Part shown: positions 1-8,705 of the stretch, piece after piece
Numbering within the stretch: position 1 is the first letter of the stretch
Layout: every line of letters starts with the position of its first letter
Source of the DNA: Lachnospiraceae bacterium MA2020
Lineage (GTDB): Bacteria > Bacillota > Clostridia > Lachnospirales > Lachnospiraceae
Assembly (NCBI GenBank): GCA_000746015.1
Contig: JQKK01000004.1
Span: 1-64,000, forward strand
Reading direction: 5' to 3'
DNA: 64,000 nt
Made by a program: the position numbers and the translations under genes
Notes under the pieces: model-generated
Told to the model about the DNA's origin: nothing
The model's database searches: none
What the model saw: only the letters and a program-made list of their open reading frames with translations

Positions 1-24
1 GTTACAGTTCAGACATTAGCTTGA
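1..24. repeat. IS66 terminal inverted repeat, left
   Basis: It pairs with 2214-2237: the outer 14 bases are perfect and the next 10 have two mismatches. It lies at the very first base of the window, so the true outer end could extend further left. Confidence 0.85.
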
Positions 25-33
25 GATAATAAG

Positions 34-76
34 ACCGGTAGATTACACTTGATTCATCAAGTTGTTCTACCGGCCT
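34..76 (-). terminator. Hairpin at the 3' end of the IS66 transposase gene
   Basis: CCGGTAGA and its complement TCTACCGG enclose a second inner stem (ACTTGA/TCAAGT), forming a long hairpin that overlaps the transposase stop codon. The U-tract is weak on both strands. It may end the transposase transcript or block transcription entering from outside. Confidence 0.55.
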
Positions 77-1763
77 TTTGTCTGTCGAAGATCTTCGATA
101 CGCTGTCATATACACTGGATTCTGAATCCTGTCTTAATGATAGAAGCATGCTCATGCTTTGACAAAGGTAATCAATGCTCTCATTTGATCTGAAACTCAT
201 GACTTGATGTTGCTTGCGTTTGTAGGCACGCAAAAGACGCTCCGCCATGTTATTATTGTGCGGAACTCTTATATCATGTAAAAACAGCAGATGGCTGGAC
301 CTATACTTCTTCATGCGTTTGTATAAGTTATAGCCGTCTCTATAGTATTTACTAGGTGGAATGTATTCGTATTCTTCTCGGGCTTCTTCCAGGATACTGT
401 CATATCTTTCTTCAAATGCCATGACAGTTTTTTCATCAAAGCCTTCGGTTTCATCAATACCGTTCCGATAATGAACCATCTCCCTCAGAAGCTTATACAT
501 CTTCTTATTCCATTTTCGATCAGGCTCGTTCTGTATGCTGTCTTTACAGTATCTCAGGATATGAGCGATACATTCCTGATGGCCACTTCCATAATTATAA
601 AAGGTGGTGTCATGGTCATGAATAAATATCGCTGACTGATTAAGGTCAACAGGAGTACCTTTTATTCCTGCATGACCTTTGCTTTCCCTGAAATAATACT
701 GGGCAGTTCCATCTGGAGAAGCAACAATAAATACAAAACAGCTGCTTCCATTGCTCCTGGCATTGGTGTTGTCTGTATGGAGTATAGGCTTCTGCATCAG
801 TGATGCAAAAACCTCTTTCTTTTCCTTATCCGTTTTCATTGAGAATTCTTTGGAGAGACCATTAACCATGCCTTTTGAAATACTCAGTTTTCCATCGGTA
901 AGATTGGATATAAGCTTGATGGTCTTGTCTATGGAAACACAGCACTCATTATTAAGAAGGAATGCGAGTGCTTTGACACTACCACCATAGTTTACGTCAT
1001 TAACGTATCCTTCAGGAAATTGAGCGTGGCGTCTTTCACCCGTTTTTGAATTATAGTAAACTTCAGCAGCGTATTCATTAACCTCTAGCAAGAAACGCAG
1101 ATTTATCATCTGCTTATGGATTACTTTGCCATTTTTCTTGAAGTCTGGATCTTCAAGTACTTCTTCTGGTGGAGGCAGCATAATAACAGGCTCTGATATA
1201 GCCTGCTTTTTCCTGCCATGACCTTTGTGCCCAGGTTGACCACCTGGACGTCTGCCGCTCTTTTCTCTGCTGTTGGATATTTTTTTGTGATGGGGTGACT
1301 GAGAAGATGGCTTGGAAGAATTCTCATAATCTCTGTTGATCTGAGCAGTCAGTTTAAGATTCTTTCCCTTTTCCTCTTCAAGATAAGTTTTAGTTTCATA
1401 TAGCTCGCGCCTTTGTTCTGAAACTTTGTTTAAGGCAGCGTCTCTCTGCTGCTCAACAAGAATAATACGCTTCTTGAGTGTTCTAATCTCAGCATTTTTA
1501 GCAGCAAGCTCTTTCTGATGCTCCTTATAAACATCTTCAATGGTGTCCCACCATTTATTCCTGACATCAATAGTCTGTGCGTGTGCCTTTGACAGTTCAA
1601 ATTCAAGTTTACGTATTCGGCATTCTTCAGTATGAAGCAGACTCCTATACTGCGCATCCATCTGCAGGTACTTAAATCCATTCTTAAATGCATCGACTTG
1701 AGCCTGAAGATTCTTGACGCGGTACTGTAGAGTTGTAATGAATTCATACTGATAGTTGTTCAT
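57..1763 (-). CDS. IS66-family transposase (TnpC-like, DDE)
   Basis: 568 residues. The first 150 residues form a long coiled coil. A motif typical of the IS66 N-terminus follows (NSSKPSSQS, then RRPGGQPGHKGHG, residues about 149-182). The catalytic core shows the expected acidic residues: HTDNT, then IHDHDTTFYNYG, then the glutamate in NMAERLLRAYK near residue 515. It catalyses cut-and-paste or copy-type transposition of the surrounding element. The start has an AGGT 10 bases upstream and lies 8 bases after the stop of the 98-residue ORF, so the two are co-transcribed. No frameshift or internal stop is present, so it looks functional. Confidence 0.95.
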   Translation of the reverse strand: MNNYQYEFITTLQYRVKNLQAQVDAFKNGFKYLQMDAQYRSLLHTEECRIRKLEFELSKAHAQTIDVRNKWWDTIEDVYKEHQKELAAKNAEIRTLKKRIILVEQQRDAALNKVSEQRRELYETKTYLEEEKGKNLKLTAQINRDYENSSKPSSQSPHHKKISNSREKSGRRPGGQPGHKGHGRKKQAISEPVIMLPPPEEVLEDPDFKKNGKVIHKQMINLRFLLEVNEYAAEVYYNSKTGERRHAQFPEGYVNDVNYGGSVKALAFLLNNECCVSIDKTIKLISNLTDGKLSISKGMVNGLSKEFSMKTDKEKKEVFASLMQKPILHTDNTNARSNGSSCFVFIVASPDGTAQYYFRESKGHAGIKGTPVDLNQSAIFIHDHDTTFYNYGSGHQECIAHILRYCKDSIQNEPDRKWNKKMYKLLREMVHYRNGIDETEGFDEKTVMAFEERYDSILEEAREEYEYIPPSKYYRDGYNLYKRMKKYRSSHLLFLHDIRVPHNNNMAERLLRAYKRKQHQVMSFRSNESIDYLCQSMSMLLSLRQDSESSVYDSVSKIFDRQKAGRTT

Positions 1764-1771
1764 AAAAGTAA

Positions 1772-2068
1772 TTACCTAGCCTTTAACTGTTTTATTTCCT
1801 CTTTTAGAGATTTGATAAGAACTTCTTGAGCTTCATATTTCTTTTGAAGCTTTTCGTACATCTTCTTGTAGTCAGTATCTTTTTCTACGTTATCCTTAGA
1901 TTTTCTGTGTCTTCCATCAGTTGGAACTACTTCACCGGTTTCAGGATCCATCCTGCCAATCAGTGTCCTTTTTGCCCTACTCTGCTTTTTTTCTTTGTCC
2001 CAGTATGCCTTGGATTCATATACATAAGTTATACCTGTTCGCTTATCTAACTGCTTGATTATACCCAT
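1772..2068 (-). CDS. IS66-associated small protein
   Basis: 98 residues. The N-terminal half (GIIKQLDKRTGITYVYES, YWDKEKKQSRAKR, LIGRMDPETGEVVPTDGR) resembles the beta-rich N-terminal module that several Firmicute transposases carry. The C-terminal third is a short coiled coil ending in KQLKAR. The start is well defined by AGGAG six bases upstream of ATG. It sits just upstream of the transposase in the same transcript, and its coiled coil may contact the coiled coil of the transposase. The role in transposition is inferred from position only. Confidence 0.8.
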   Translation of the reverse strand: MGIIKQLDKRTGITYVYESKAYWDKEKKQSRAKRTLIGRMDPETGEVVPTDGRHRKSKDNVEKDTDYKKMYEKLQKKYEAQEVLIKSLKEEIKQLKAR

Positions 2069-2139
2069 CGAGTGCTCCTTTCAAAGAAATATCGTTACGT
2101 TTATATTATACATCATAACGATGTAAAATACAATAGCAA

Positions 2140-2170
2140 AACCCAGAAAAAAGTAGATTTTTTCTGGGTT
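2140..2170. terminator. Bidirectional terminator inside the right end of the IS
   Basis: A 13-bp stem (2140-2152 with 2158-2170) with a five-base loop has six A on its left inner arm and six T on its right inner arm. It lies between the right tip of the element and the start of its first gene, where it would stop outside transcription from entering the transposase genes. Confidence 0.7.
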
Positions 2171-2213
2171 AGTGGCTATTATGATATGCAATTTTAATCG
2201 TTAGGATAGTGAG

Positions 2214-2237
2214 TCAAGATAACGTCTGAACTGTAAC
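2214..2237. repeat. IS66 terminal inverted repeat, right
   Basis: The outer 14 bases, GTCTGAACTGTAAC, are the exact complement of the left tip. The host sequence starts at 2238. Confidence 0.85.
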
Positions 2238-2295
2238 CCTTTGCTATATTAACACTTTGAAAAACAATAATCAAGTTTTATTTACTGTACTGTTT

Positions 2296-2304
2296 TGGTA
2301 TAAT
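2296..2304 (+). promoter_or_regulatory. Extended -10 promoter of the mscS-like gene
   Basis: TGG followed by a perfect TATAAT (2299-2304) lies 37 bases before the ATG. No good -35 is seen, which fits an extended -10 promoter. It lies outside the IS, so the insertion leaves it intact. Confidence 0.65.
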
Positions 2305-2341
2305 GTAGTAGAGCGTTAAAACGTTTAGGGGGATAAAATCT

Positions 2342-3742
2342 ATGGGTTTTTTAAAAGAGTTCTTTTCCAACAGTGTAGTTACGAATACTTTTTTAGCAAT
2401 ACTACTTGGAATCATATGCATTAAGCTGATCGGTTTTGCATTTCGAAAGATAGATCAGGGCAAAAATCAGATTCACGTCATTTTTTTCAGGCGTATAGTC
2501 AAAGGTGTGATTATAATTCTGGCTATTATTTTTGCTTTTACTGGTTTTAAGGGGCTTGATAAAGTCTACGGACTACTATTCAGAAGTTCTATTCTTTTGA
2601 CAGCTGTAATTGGTATCATAGGTAAAGATATACTTCAGGATGTATTTGCCGGTTTGATGATAAGTATCTACCGTCCTTTCAATATAGGTGACAGAGTTAT
2701 ACTTAAAGATCTGGACAAGCCATGCGTTGTGGATGATATGACGATGCGTCACGTAGTTCTCAAGACTATGGACAATATCTGCTATATCATACCTAATAGT
2801 AGTATAAATACGAAGATCATACTGAATACAAGCTACAGGCATGGAAATCTCAGAGGTACATATCTTCAGTTTAGTATAGCTTTTTCGTCTGATGTACGTC
2901 TGGCAATACATCTTATACGTGAGGCTGTAAAAAATTGTCCATATACCGTTCCTAATAATTTTAAGAATAAAGACCTAGATGGGTATGGCGATGTATATCT
3001 TATTGCGATTAATGATAGTTCCTTCCAGCTGGAAACTACTATCTGGACTGAAAATGAAACGGATAATTTCCTTGCCGCAAGTGAAGTGAGGCTTGCTGTT
3101 ATAGAGCTGTTCAGAGCAAATGGCATTGAGATTCCATATCCATACTTAAATCTTATCAAACAAAATGAGCAGAAAGATGTAATAAAGAATTCAGAAAATG
3201 TCGGAAGACGTAATGTAATGATAAAGTCTGATCTTATAAAGATAAATGACTATGCTGCAGACATGGAAAAATGTTTTGAAAAGGTTAAGCAGTATTCCGT
3301 TTATTATATGATAGACAATAATGGATTGCTCAAACTTCAGCTGATAACAGAAGAGCTTTTGAATTTTGCAAAGAAACTCTTTTCGTCTTCACCTTGCGAA
3401 TATTGGCTTTCCGGAAATGCAGAGAATGTTAAGATACACGTTTCTATACAGATAGAGAGTATAAGTAATATTGTAGCTGATGAATTAATGGAACTTTCAA
3501 CCAATAATGATGTTACCATGGATATGTTTAATCATATAAAGTATTCTGTCTATTCAGGGCTCAAGGAATTAGGTAAAAACAAGAAAGGTAAGACTCTTTG
3601 GAATTCAAAAGAAGAAAAGGCAAATATAGATGAACTGGAAAAAATGATACTGATAAACATGACAGATAAGATATACATAATTGCAAAAAATGACAATATC
3701 CATATTGTCGCTCGGAAAAATATGAAAAAGCGGGGCGAGTAG
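2342..3742 (+). CDS. MscS-family mechanosensitive channel with C-terminal extension
   Basis: 466 residues. Three hydrophobic segments are at about 12-33, 53-68 and 80-108. The third is followed by the MscS signature GLMISIYRPFNIGDRVIL and by the beta domain with its IPNSSI motif. The MscS fold ends near residue 270. The last 190 residues are a soluble extension not found in basic MscS. Its stretch LQLITEELLNFAKKL resembles the first helix of HATPase_c_2/RsbW-type domains, but the ATP-lid glycines are not obvious. Expected role: opening under membrane tension to release solutes after osmotic downshock. The start has GGGGG 8 bases upstream. The stop lies inside the hairpin shared with the esterase gene. 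Confidence 0.88.
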   Translation: MGFLKEFFSNSVVTNTFLAILLGIICIKLIGFAFRKIDQGKNQIHVIFFRRIVKGVIIILAIIFAFTGFKGLDKVYGLLFRSSILLTAVIGIIGKDILQDVFAGLMISIYRPFNIGDRVILKDLDKPCVVDDMTMRHVVLKTMDNICYIIPNSSINTKIILNTSYRHGNLRGTYLQFSIAFSSDVRLAIHLIREAVKNCPYTVPNNFKNKDLDGYGDVYLIAINDSSFQLETTIWTENETDNFLAASEVRLAVIELFRANGIEIPYPYLNLIKQNEQKDVIKNSENVGRRNVMIKSDLIKINDYAADMEKCFEKVKQYSVYYMIDNNGLLKLQLITEELLNFAKKLFSSSPCEYWLSGNAENVKIHVSIQIESISNIVADELMELSTNNDVTMDMFNHIKYSVYSGLKELGKNKKGKTLWNSKEEKANIDELEKMILINMTDKIYIIAKNDNIHIVARKNMKKRGE

Positions 3743-3767
3743 GAGGAAAGTTTTTTCCTCCTACTCG
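3736..3767. terminator. Terminator between convergent mscS-like and esterase genes
   Basis: A perfect 14-bp stem (3736-3749 with 3754-3767) with a four-base loop. It contains the TAG stop of the channel gene and lies directly after the esterase stop on the other strand, so it can serve both transcripts. Confidence 0.8.
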
Positions 3768-3768
3768 A

Positions 3769-4695
3769 TTATATATAAAGCTTAAATCTCTTATAAAGCC
3801 AATCTTCACAGTGGTCGATCCAGGTCTTTGCACATGAATCAGTAAGAACATCATAGCCTTCGCGGTTGGCTGTACTCTGGTCACAAAGTGACATGCCATG
3901 ATCTCCGTTTTCATAGATGTGGATTTCAAACGGAACCTTCTTTTCAGCGAGAGCATTAGCATAAATAATGGAATGTTCTACAGGAACAAGTCCGTCTGCA
4001 GCAGTAGACCAGATAAATGTAGGAGGTGTGTCGCTGTCTACAAGCCTTGCAGGACTCATATCGAGCAAAAGTTTCTCATCATCCCAGTTTTCACCAAGAG
4101 TGAGCCTGTTGGAAACAGCGAAAAACTCGGCACCTTCCAAAGAATCTTTTACTTTGTTGTTCATATAGATATAGTCAGTAAGAGGATAGCCAAGTACACA
4201 TGCTGCTGGTCTTAGGAGCTCCTTATCAATGCCGACATAGTCTGTTATGACAGGTTTAGACCAATGGGTAGAGTACATAGCGCAGTTATGGGCACCTGCA
4301 GAAAAGCCGCAGATAGCGATTTTTGAAGTATCAATGAGCCATTTATCAGCGTGATCTGCAATACACTTAAAAGCAAGGCCTATCTCACGCATTTGAGTAG
4401 GGTACATTTTATCGGGATTAATAGCCTGAGTTCCAAAATCTGTTTCCCAGTAAGGCTTGCTGCCATCGTAAGCTACAGAATAGCGCAGTACAAAAGCATT
4501 GTATCCCATTCTTAAGAATGCCAGTGCTACAGGCTCAGCCTCTCTATCGCTGCAGCAAAGATATGCACCGCCTGGGGCAACGATCACTGCAGGTCTTTTT
4601 TCTCCGTTATTGAGCTCGGAGGAGTCATCTAAAACATAGGTTGTAAGTGTTACATCATCACGACCTTCGATCAGTTTGATCTTTTCACACTTCAT
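3769..4695 (-). CDS. Alpha/beta hydrolase, acetyl-esterase/lipase type
   Basis: 308 residues from the ATG at 4695, chosen because AAGGAA lies at proper distance upstream (GAAAGGAATGG); the upstream in-frame ATG at 4752 has none. The oxyanion loop is APGGAYL near residue 38, the nucleophile elbow is GFSAG near 130, the acid is in AADGLVPVEHS and the base is in NGDHGMS. No signal peptide, so it is cytoplasmic. This family removes acetyl or other acyl groups from small esters, often from xylan oligosaccharides. The substrate here is not evident from the neighbours. Confidence 0.85.
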   Translation of the reverse strand: MKCEKIKLIEGRDDVTLTTYVLDDSSELNNGEKRPAVIVAPGGAYLCCSDREAEPVALAFLRMGYNAFVLRYSVAYDGSKPYWETDFGTQAINPDKMYPTQMREIGLAFKCIADHADKWLIDTSKIAICGFSAGAHNCAMYSTHWSKPVITDYVGIDKELLRPAACVLGYPLTDYIYMNNKVKDSLEGAEFFAVSNRLTLGENWDDEKLLLDMSPARLVDSDTPPTFIWSTAADGLVPVEHSIIYANALAEKKVPFEIHIYENGDHGMSLCDQSTANREGYDVLTDSCAKTWIDHCEDWLYKRFKLYI

Positions 4696-4829
4696 GTGAT
4701 TACCATTCCTTTCATCAAGATATTCTAAGTATAAGTTTATCAAAAAATACATTTTTTAATATGGGAAAAAGTATTGATTTTTACACGAGAAAAAGGTCAA
4801 AATATACAAAAAGATGCAACATTTTTCCA

Positions 4830-4858
4830 TTGTAATATAGAAATATAGAGCATAATAT
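4830..4858 (+). promoter_or_regulatory. Promoter of the MATE exporter gene
   Basis: TTGTAA (4830-4835), a 17-base spacer and TATAAT-like TAATAT (4853-4858), 46 bases ahead of the ATG at 4904. Confidence 0.6.
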
Positions 4859-4903
4859 TTAATTTCGAAACATCTTTATTTTTCTTGATGGAAGGGCTTT
4901 TTT

Positions 4904-6253
4904 ATGGCTAAGGACTTAACGAGGGGAAACGTTTTTTCTTCAATTGTGGGATTTTCTGTTCCGATATTTCTTGCAAATGTTTTTCAGCAGCTTTATAACA
5001 TGGCAGACTCTTTTATAGTAGGTAGGTTTGTAGGTAAGACTGCTTTTGCGGCAGTAGGATCTACCGGAAGTATAAATTTTTTGATACTGGGTTTTGTACT
5101 TGGAATGTGTACCGGTGTTACTATCCCTGTTGCACAGAGATTTGGAGCGGGAGATTATAGCGGTATGAGACGCAAGATCACTGATGCAATGTTTGCCTGC
5201 ATAGTTATGGGTATTGTAATTACAGCTCTTTCTGCGGTCATGACAGGAAGTATGCTCAGATGGATGAAAACTCCTGATGATATCTATAGGGATGCTTATA
5301 ACTATATATTTATAATCTTCTTAGGTATTCCGACGTTGCTTATGTATAATCTGCCTGCAAATATATCCAGAGCACTTGGAGATTCCAAGACTCCATTGTA
5401 TTTCCTTCTTTTATCGGCAGGACTCAATGTGGTACTGGATATTATAGGAGTGTGTGTATTACATCTGGGGGTCAGGGGTACTGCGATTGCTACTGTGACA
5501 TCTCAGCTCGTTTCAGGTCTTGCCTGCATCTTCTATATGCGAAAAAAATATGAAAAGTTACTGACTTTTGATAGGGAAGAACTGGAAATAAGACCATATG
5601 GTATATTTACATCTTCAAAGATTGGTATGCCAATGGGGTTTCAATTTTCAATTACAGCAATTGGTACTGTAGTTCTTCAGGCAGCGGTCAATGCTATAGG
5701 ATCTGATTGCGTGGCAGCAATAAACGCTGCAAATAAAATAAACTCGATCGTAACACAGCCTTTTGAGGCGCTCGGAGCAACTATGGCTACTTATGCCGGA
5801 CAAAATCTTGGTGCCGGTGATATCGACAGGGTCAAGAAAGGTGTGAGAGTCAGTATAGTACTCAGCGCAATTTTCGCAGTAGCTATGTTTATAGTTAATA
5901 CCACATTTGGAACGCCTATATCGACGATATTCCTTAAGAAAGCCGATATAAATGCCCAGTTGATCGGGTATATATCGAAGTTTTTGTTTATAAACAGCAC
6001 AGGTTTCTTTTTACTTGGAACTCTTTTGATATTAAGAAACTGTCTGCAGGGACTTGGATTTTCAGTGGCAGCCATGGGAGCAGGCCTTTTTGAAATGGTT
6101 GCAAGAACAGTGATAGCCTTTGCTGCAAAAGGAGAGCAGGCATATCCTATAATCTGTACAGCTAATGTAGCCGCATGGATAATGGCAAATGTGATACTGA
6201 TTCCGCTCTATATATGGGGAGTGAAGAGAATAAAGAAGGTATTGAATACATGA
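4904..6253 (+). CDS. MATE-family efflux protein
   Basis: 449 residues with about 12 hydrophobic segments. It starts with MAKDLTRGNVFSSIVGFSVP and continues FQQLYNMADSFIVGRFVG, the standard MATE opening. The second half repeats the fold (GFQFSITAIGTVVLQAAVNAIGSD). The length is normal for the family. It exports drugs or metabolites in exchange for sodium or protons; the substrate cannot be told. The RBS GGAAGGG lies 7 bases before ATG. It has its own promoter, and a separate promoter follows for the next gene, so it is probably monocistronic. Confidence 0.92.
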   Translation: MAKDLTRGNVFSSIVGFSVPIFLANVFQQLYNMADSFIVGRFVGKTAFAAVGSTGSINFLILGFVLGMCTGVTIPVAQRFGAGDYSGMRRKITDAMFACIVMGIVITALSAVMTGSMLRWMKTPDDIYRDAYNYIFIIFLGIPTLLMYNLPANISRALGDSKTPLYFLLLSAGLNVVLDIIGVCVLHLGVRGTAIATVTSQLVSGLACIFYMRKKYEKLLTFDREELEIRPYGIFTSSKIGMPMGFQFSITAIGTVVLQAAVNAIGSDCVAAINAANKINSIVTQPFEALGATMATYAGQNLGAGDIDRVKKGVRVSIVLSAIFAVAMFIVNTTFGTPISTIFLKKADINAQLIGYISKFLFINSTGFFLLGTLLILRNCLQGLGFSVAAMGAGLFEMVARTVIAFAAKGEQAYPIICTANVAAWIMANVILIPLYIWGVKRIKKVLNT

Positions 6254-6260
6254 TTTTAGA

Positions 6261-6289
6261 TTGTAGCTTAATCGTATTTTTGATATAAT
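6261..6289 (+). promoter_or_regulatory. Sigma-A-type promoter of the HPt gene
   Basis: TTGTAG (6261-6266), exactly 17 bases, then a perfect TATAAT (6284-6289). The start codon follows 40 bases later, after the RBS GGGGGA. Confidence 0.75.
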
Positions 6290-6329
6290 ATGTTGGATAA
6301 AATAGAGTTGCTCTTACGGGGGAAAAAAT

Positions 6330-6677
6330 ATGACAGTGGAAGAGTTTTATGCTGCAATCGGCGGAGATTATGATGCTATTATGCGGAGACTGCCTTCACC
6401 TGACAAGGTACTTCGTTTTGTAAATCTCTTTTTAAAGGATAATAATTTTAATGAGCTAAAGGCAGCTTTGGATGATGGCAATGCGGAAAATGCTTTCAAG
6501 GCTGCGCATAATTTAAAAGGTGTATCTGCCAATCTGGCCTTCAAGGAGCTTACGGCAGCCACATCTGATATAACAGAAGCTCTGAGAAATGGTGATGTTG
6601 ATGCTGCAAAGAGGATTTTGCCATCCGTTGATGAGGATTATGAGCTTATAATCAAGCTGTCAAAAGAACTACAGTAA
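6330..6677 (+). CDS. Stand-alone HPt (histidine phosphotransfer) protein
   Basis: 115 residues, all helical. The phospho-acceptor histidine lies in KAAHNLKGVSANL near residue 56, followed by the typical small residues. The length equals a single HPt domain. Such proteins move phosphate from the receiver domain of a hybrid kinase to a response regulator. The hybrid kinase at 10104-12581 ends in a receiver without an HPt domain and could be its partner; this is inference. The gene is monocistronic, with its own promoter and a strong terminator directly after the stop. Confidence 0.88.
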   Translation: MTVEEFYAAIGGDYDAIMRRLPSPDKVLRFVNLFLKDNNFNELKAALDDGNAENAFKAAHNLKGVSANLAFKELTAATSDITEALRNGDVDAAKRILPSVDEDYELIIKLSKELQ

Positions 6678-6702
6678 AAAAGTGCCCTTTCGGCACTTTT
6701 TT
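6677..6702. terminator. Bidirectional terminator between HPt and chemoreceptor genes
   Basis: AAAAAGTGCC, loop CTTTC, GGCACTTTTTT: a U-tract on the + strand and, through the A-run, on the - strand too. It serves two convergent genes. Confidence 0.9.
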
Positions 6703-6745
6703 ACTGTAGTTCTTTACATTTTATGATTTAAATATCCTTGTAAAT

Positions 6746-8530
6746 TTATTTAGCTTGTTGTCCTCTTACAGCAAATTTAGAAATCTCATAATCAAGCGCC
6801 TGTGCTTTTTCCTGAGCTTTCTTTGAAGATGTTTCAAGATCATATGTTTTGACACGTATATTCATTATGTTTTGCGCTATGCTGTCAAGAGCTATGGCAC
6901 CCTGACCGCTGACGTCGCTTATCTGGCCTATAGAAGCATTTATCGAGTCGATATCCATCTGAAGATTGGCAGACATTTGCTCTATTTCTTCAAGTATTGA
7001 ATCTACGTAGTTTGCATAATCTTCGCTGTCTGAAATGTAATCGTCAGTACTTGCAGAGTCTCCATTTGTAGCATGTTCTACAAGGCGTTTTGCTACAGAA
7101 GCCAGACCTTCGACAGAAGATACAACTTCGGAAGTTATACTTCTTATCTTTGCTACGGACTCAGATGACTGTTCGGAAAGATTTCTTATTTCATCTGCGA
7201 CTACCGAGAATCCACGTCCTGCTTCACCGGCTCGTGCCGCCTCTATGGCCGCATTTAGAGCGAGGAGATTAGTCTGATTCATTATACTCATTATAGTATC
7301 GCTGAGGCCATTGATCTCTTCAACGACCTTTACTCTTTCAAGAGATTCTTCAAGCTCAGTTCTGAGACTCAGATCCATTTCACTACCAGTTACAGGACCG
7401 CTTATCACCTCTTTGCTTTCCTTTGTCAGCCTGTGGTGTATATCAAGTATCTTTTCTGCAGCATCTTTTGCTTTTGTATGAAGTTCAAGAGCGCTTTTTT
7501 CTATTTCTACTGCATATCCAGTAATCTGGTCCATAGAAGATGCTGTTTCGGTAAAGCCTGCAGATAGCTCTTCTGTGTTGGCGGATACGTCATCTATATC
7601 GGTATTCACTGCTGATATACCTGAGTCTACGGCATATGTATTTTCGTCAACAGCTTCAGCCATCTCCTTAACACTTCCGATAAGTTTTCCTACAGATTCT
7701 TTCAAAAATTCAAGCTTTTTTGCAAGTTTACCGAAGTCATCACCACGGTTTAACATGTCTTCTGATATTTCAGTAGTGAAGTCTCCGCCTGCCATGCTCT
7801 CAATATATGAAAAACTCGTTCTGAGAGCTTTGATTATTGATGCTGAAATATTGCTTGCTGTTGCAAATGCAAACAGTATAAGTATGATTGAGAGAACAAC
7901 GGATGTTGTGGTTATGAGAATGATCCTTTTTTTCATGGATGATATTTCTGCGGCAATTTTCTGGTCCACATCATCGATGTAATTACCAGTGCCGATAACC
8001 CAGCCGGTTTTCTCGTTATACAGGCTGTAAGCTCGCTTTGGAAGCGGCTCGGTGTCGCCTTCCTTCGGAAATTTGTAATCGACATAACCGCCGCCGTTTT
8101 TAGCGGCTTTTATGATTGCAGCAACAAATTCAAATCCATCTGCGTCCGGAGCGTGAAGTCGCATAGTACCTTCGGTTTCAGAGCCTAAGAGTACCACGTT
8201 CGTACCATCTTCTCTGTCAATCCAGAAATATCCGTCTTCTCCGAAGCGTATTTCGCGAATAGTGTCTGCTGAGTATTGCATCGCTTCTTCTTTTGTGATA
8301 ATGCCTTTATCTGCAAGAGACATAAAACTGTCAACCAAAGAGGTGGCGCTTTCAACCTGCTCTTTTATTTTTACGTCATAGTCATCTCTGAGTGCTTTTT
8401 CTATTTTTTCGATTGAGATCTTTTCAAGATTATTTATTGACAGGAACATAAGTAACATCATCATGATCATGCCAATAGCGGTTATGGATACTGTCATTAT
8501 CATTTTATACTTGACTTTGATATTATTCAT
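6746..8530 (-). CDS. Methyl-accepting chemotaxis protein with sCache domain
   Basis: 594 residues from the ATG at 8530, which has AGGA 8 bases upstream; the upstream ATG at 8572 lacks an RBS. A membrane segment at about 10-31 is followed by an extracytoplasmic single-Cache domain ([28 protein letters not shown]), a second membrane segment near 210-232 and a HAMP-like stretch. The signalling domain has the conserved hairpin tip, [20 protein letters not shown] followed by [19 protein letters not shown]. It senses a small ligand, often a carboxylate, and controls CheA. No che genes are nearby. It ends at the bidirectional terminator shared with the HPt gene. Confidence 0.93.
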   Translation of the reverse strand: MNNIKVKYKMIMTVSITAIGMIMMMLLMFLSINNLEKISIEKIEKALRDDYDVKIKEQVESATSLVDSFMSLADKGIITKEEAMQYSADTIREIRFGEDGYFWIDREDGTNVVLLGSETEGTMRLHAPDADGFEFVAAIIKAAKNGGGYVDYKFPKEGDTEPLPKRAYSLYNEKTGWVIGTGNYIDDVDQKIAAEISSMKKRIILITTTSVVLSIILILFAFATASNISASIIKALRTSFSYIESMAGGDFTTEISEDMLNRGDDFGKLAKKLEFLKESVGKLIGSVKEMAEAVDENTYAVDSGISAVNTDIDDVSANTEELSAGFTETASSMDQITGYAVEIEKSALELHTKAKDAAEKILDIHHRLTKESKEVISGPVTGSEMDLSLRTELEESLERVKVVEEINGLSDTIMSIMNQTNLLALNAAIEAARAGEAGRGFSVVADEIRNLSEQSSESVAKIRSITSEVVSSVEGLASVAKRLVEHATNGDSASTDDYISDSEDYANYVDSILEEIEQMSANLQMDIDSINASIGQISDVSGQGAIALDSIAQNIMNIRVKTYDLETSSKKAQEKAQALDYEISKFAVRGQQAK

Positions 8531-8636
8531 AGACTTCATCCTCATAAGAACATAAAATAAATAACTTCTCATCTAAAATTTTAACATAAAACATATGGAA
8601 AAAAGGCACAAAATAGGGTGCATTTCAATGTTTGGC

Positions 8637-8665
8637 TTGCCTAGAATCTTAAATTAGAATAAAAT
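8637..8665 (+). promoter_or_regulatory. Promoter of hflX
   Basis: TTGCCT (8637-8642), a 17-base spacer, TAAAAT (8660-8665), 40 bases upstream of the TTG start. Confidence 0.6.
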
Positions 8666-8705
8666 ATTAAAGACTTTTAGGAAGTGGTTTTGTGAGGAAA
8701 TTAAT

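Larger units (their letters stand above)
1..2237 (-). mobile_element. Complete IS66-family insertion sequence
   Basis: The left tip GTTACAGTTCAGAC (1-14) is the exact reverse complement of 2224-2237. The match continues inward as an imperfect repeat to about 24 bp (1-24 against 2214-2237, 2 mismatches). Between the tips lie only two minus-strand ORFs, a 98-residue accessory protein and the IS66 transposase. The usual separate tnpA and tnpB pair of some IS66 members is not seen. Because base 1 is the tip, a target-site duplication cannot be checked. The element appears intact and potentially active. Confidence 0.9.

Noticed and set aside
2068-2237. Separate promoter-proximal IS gene (tnpA/tnpB)
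   Set aside because: No ORF with a start and RBS is present between the 98-codon gene and the right tip.
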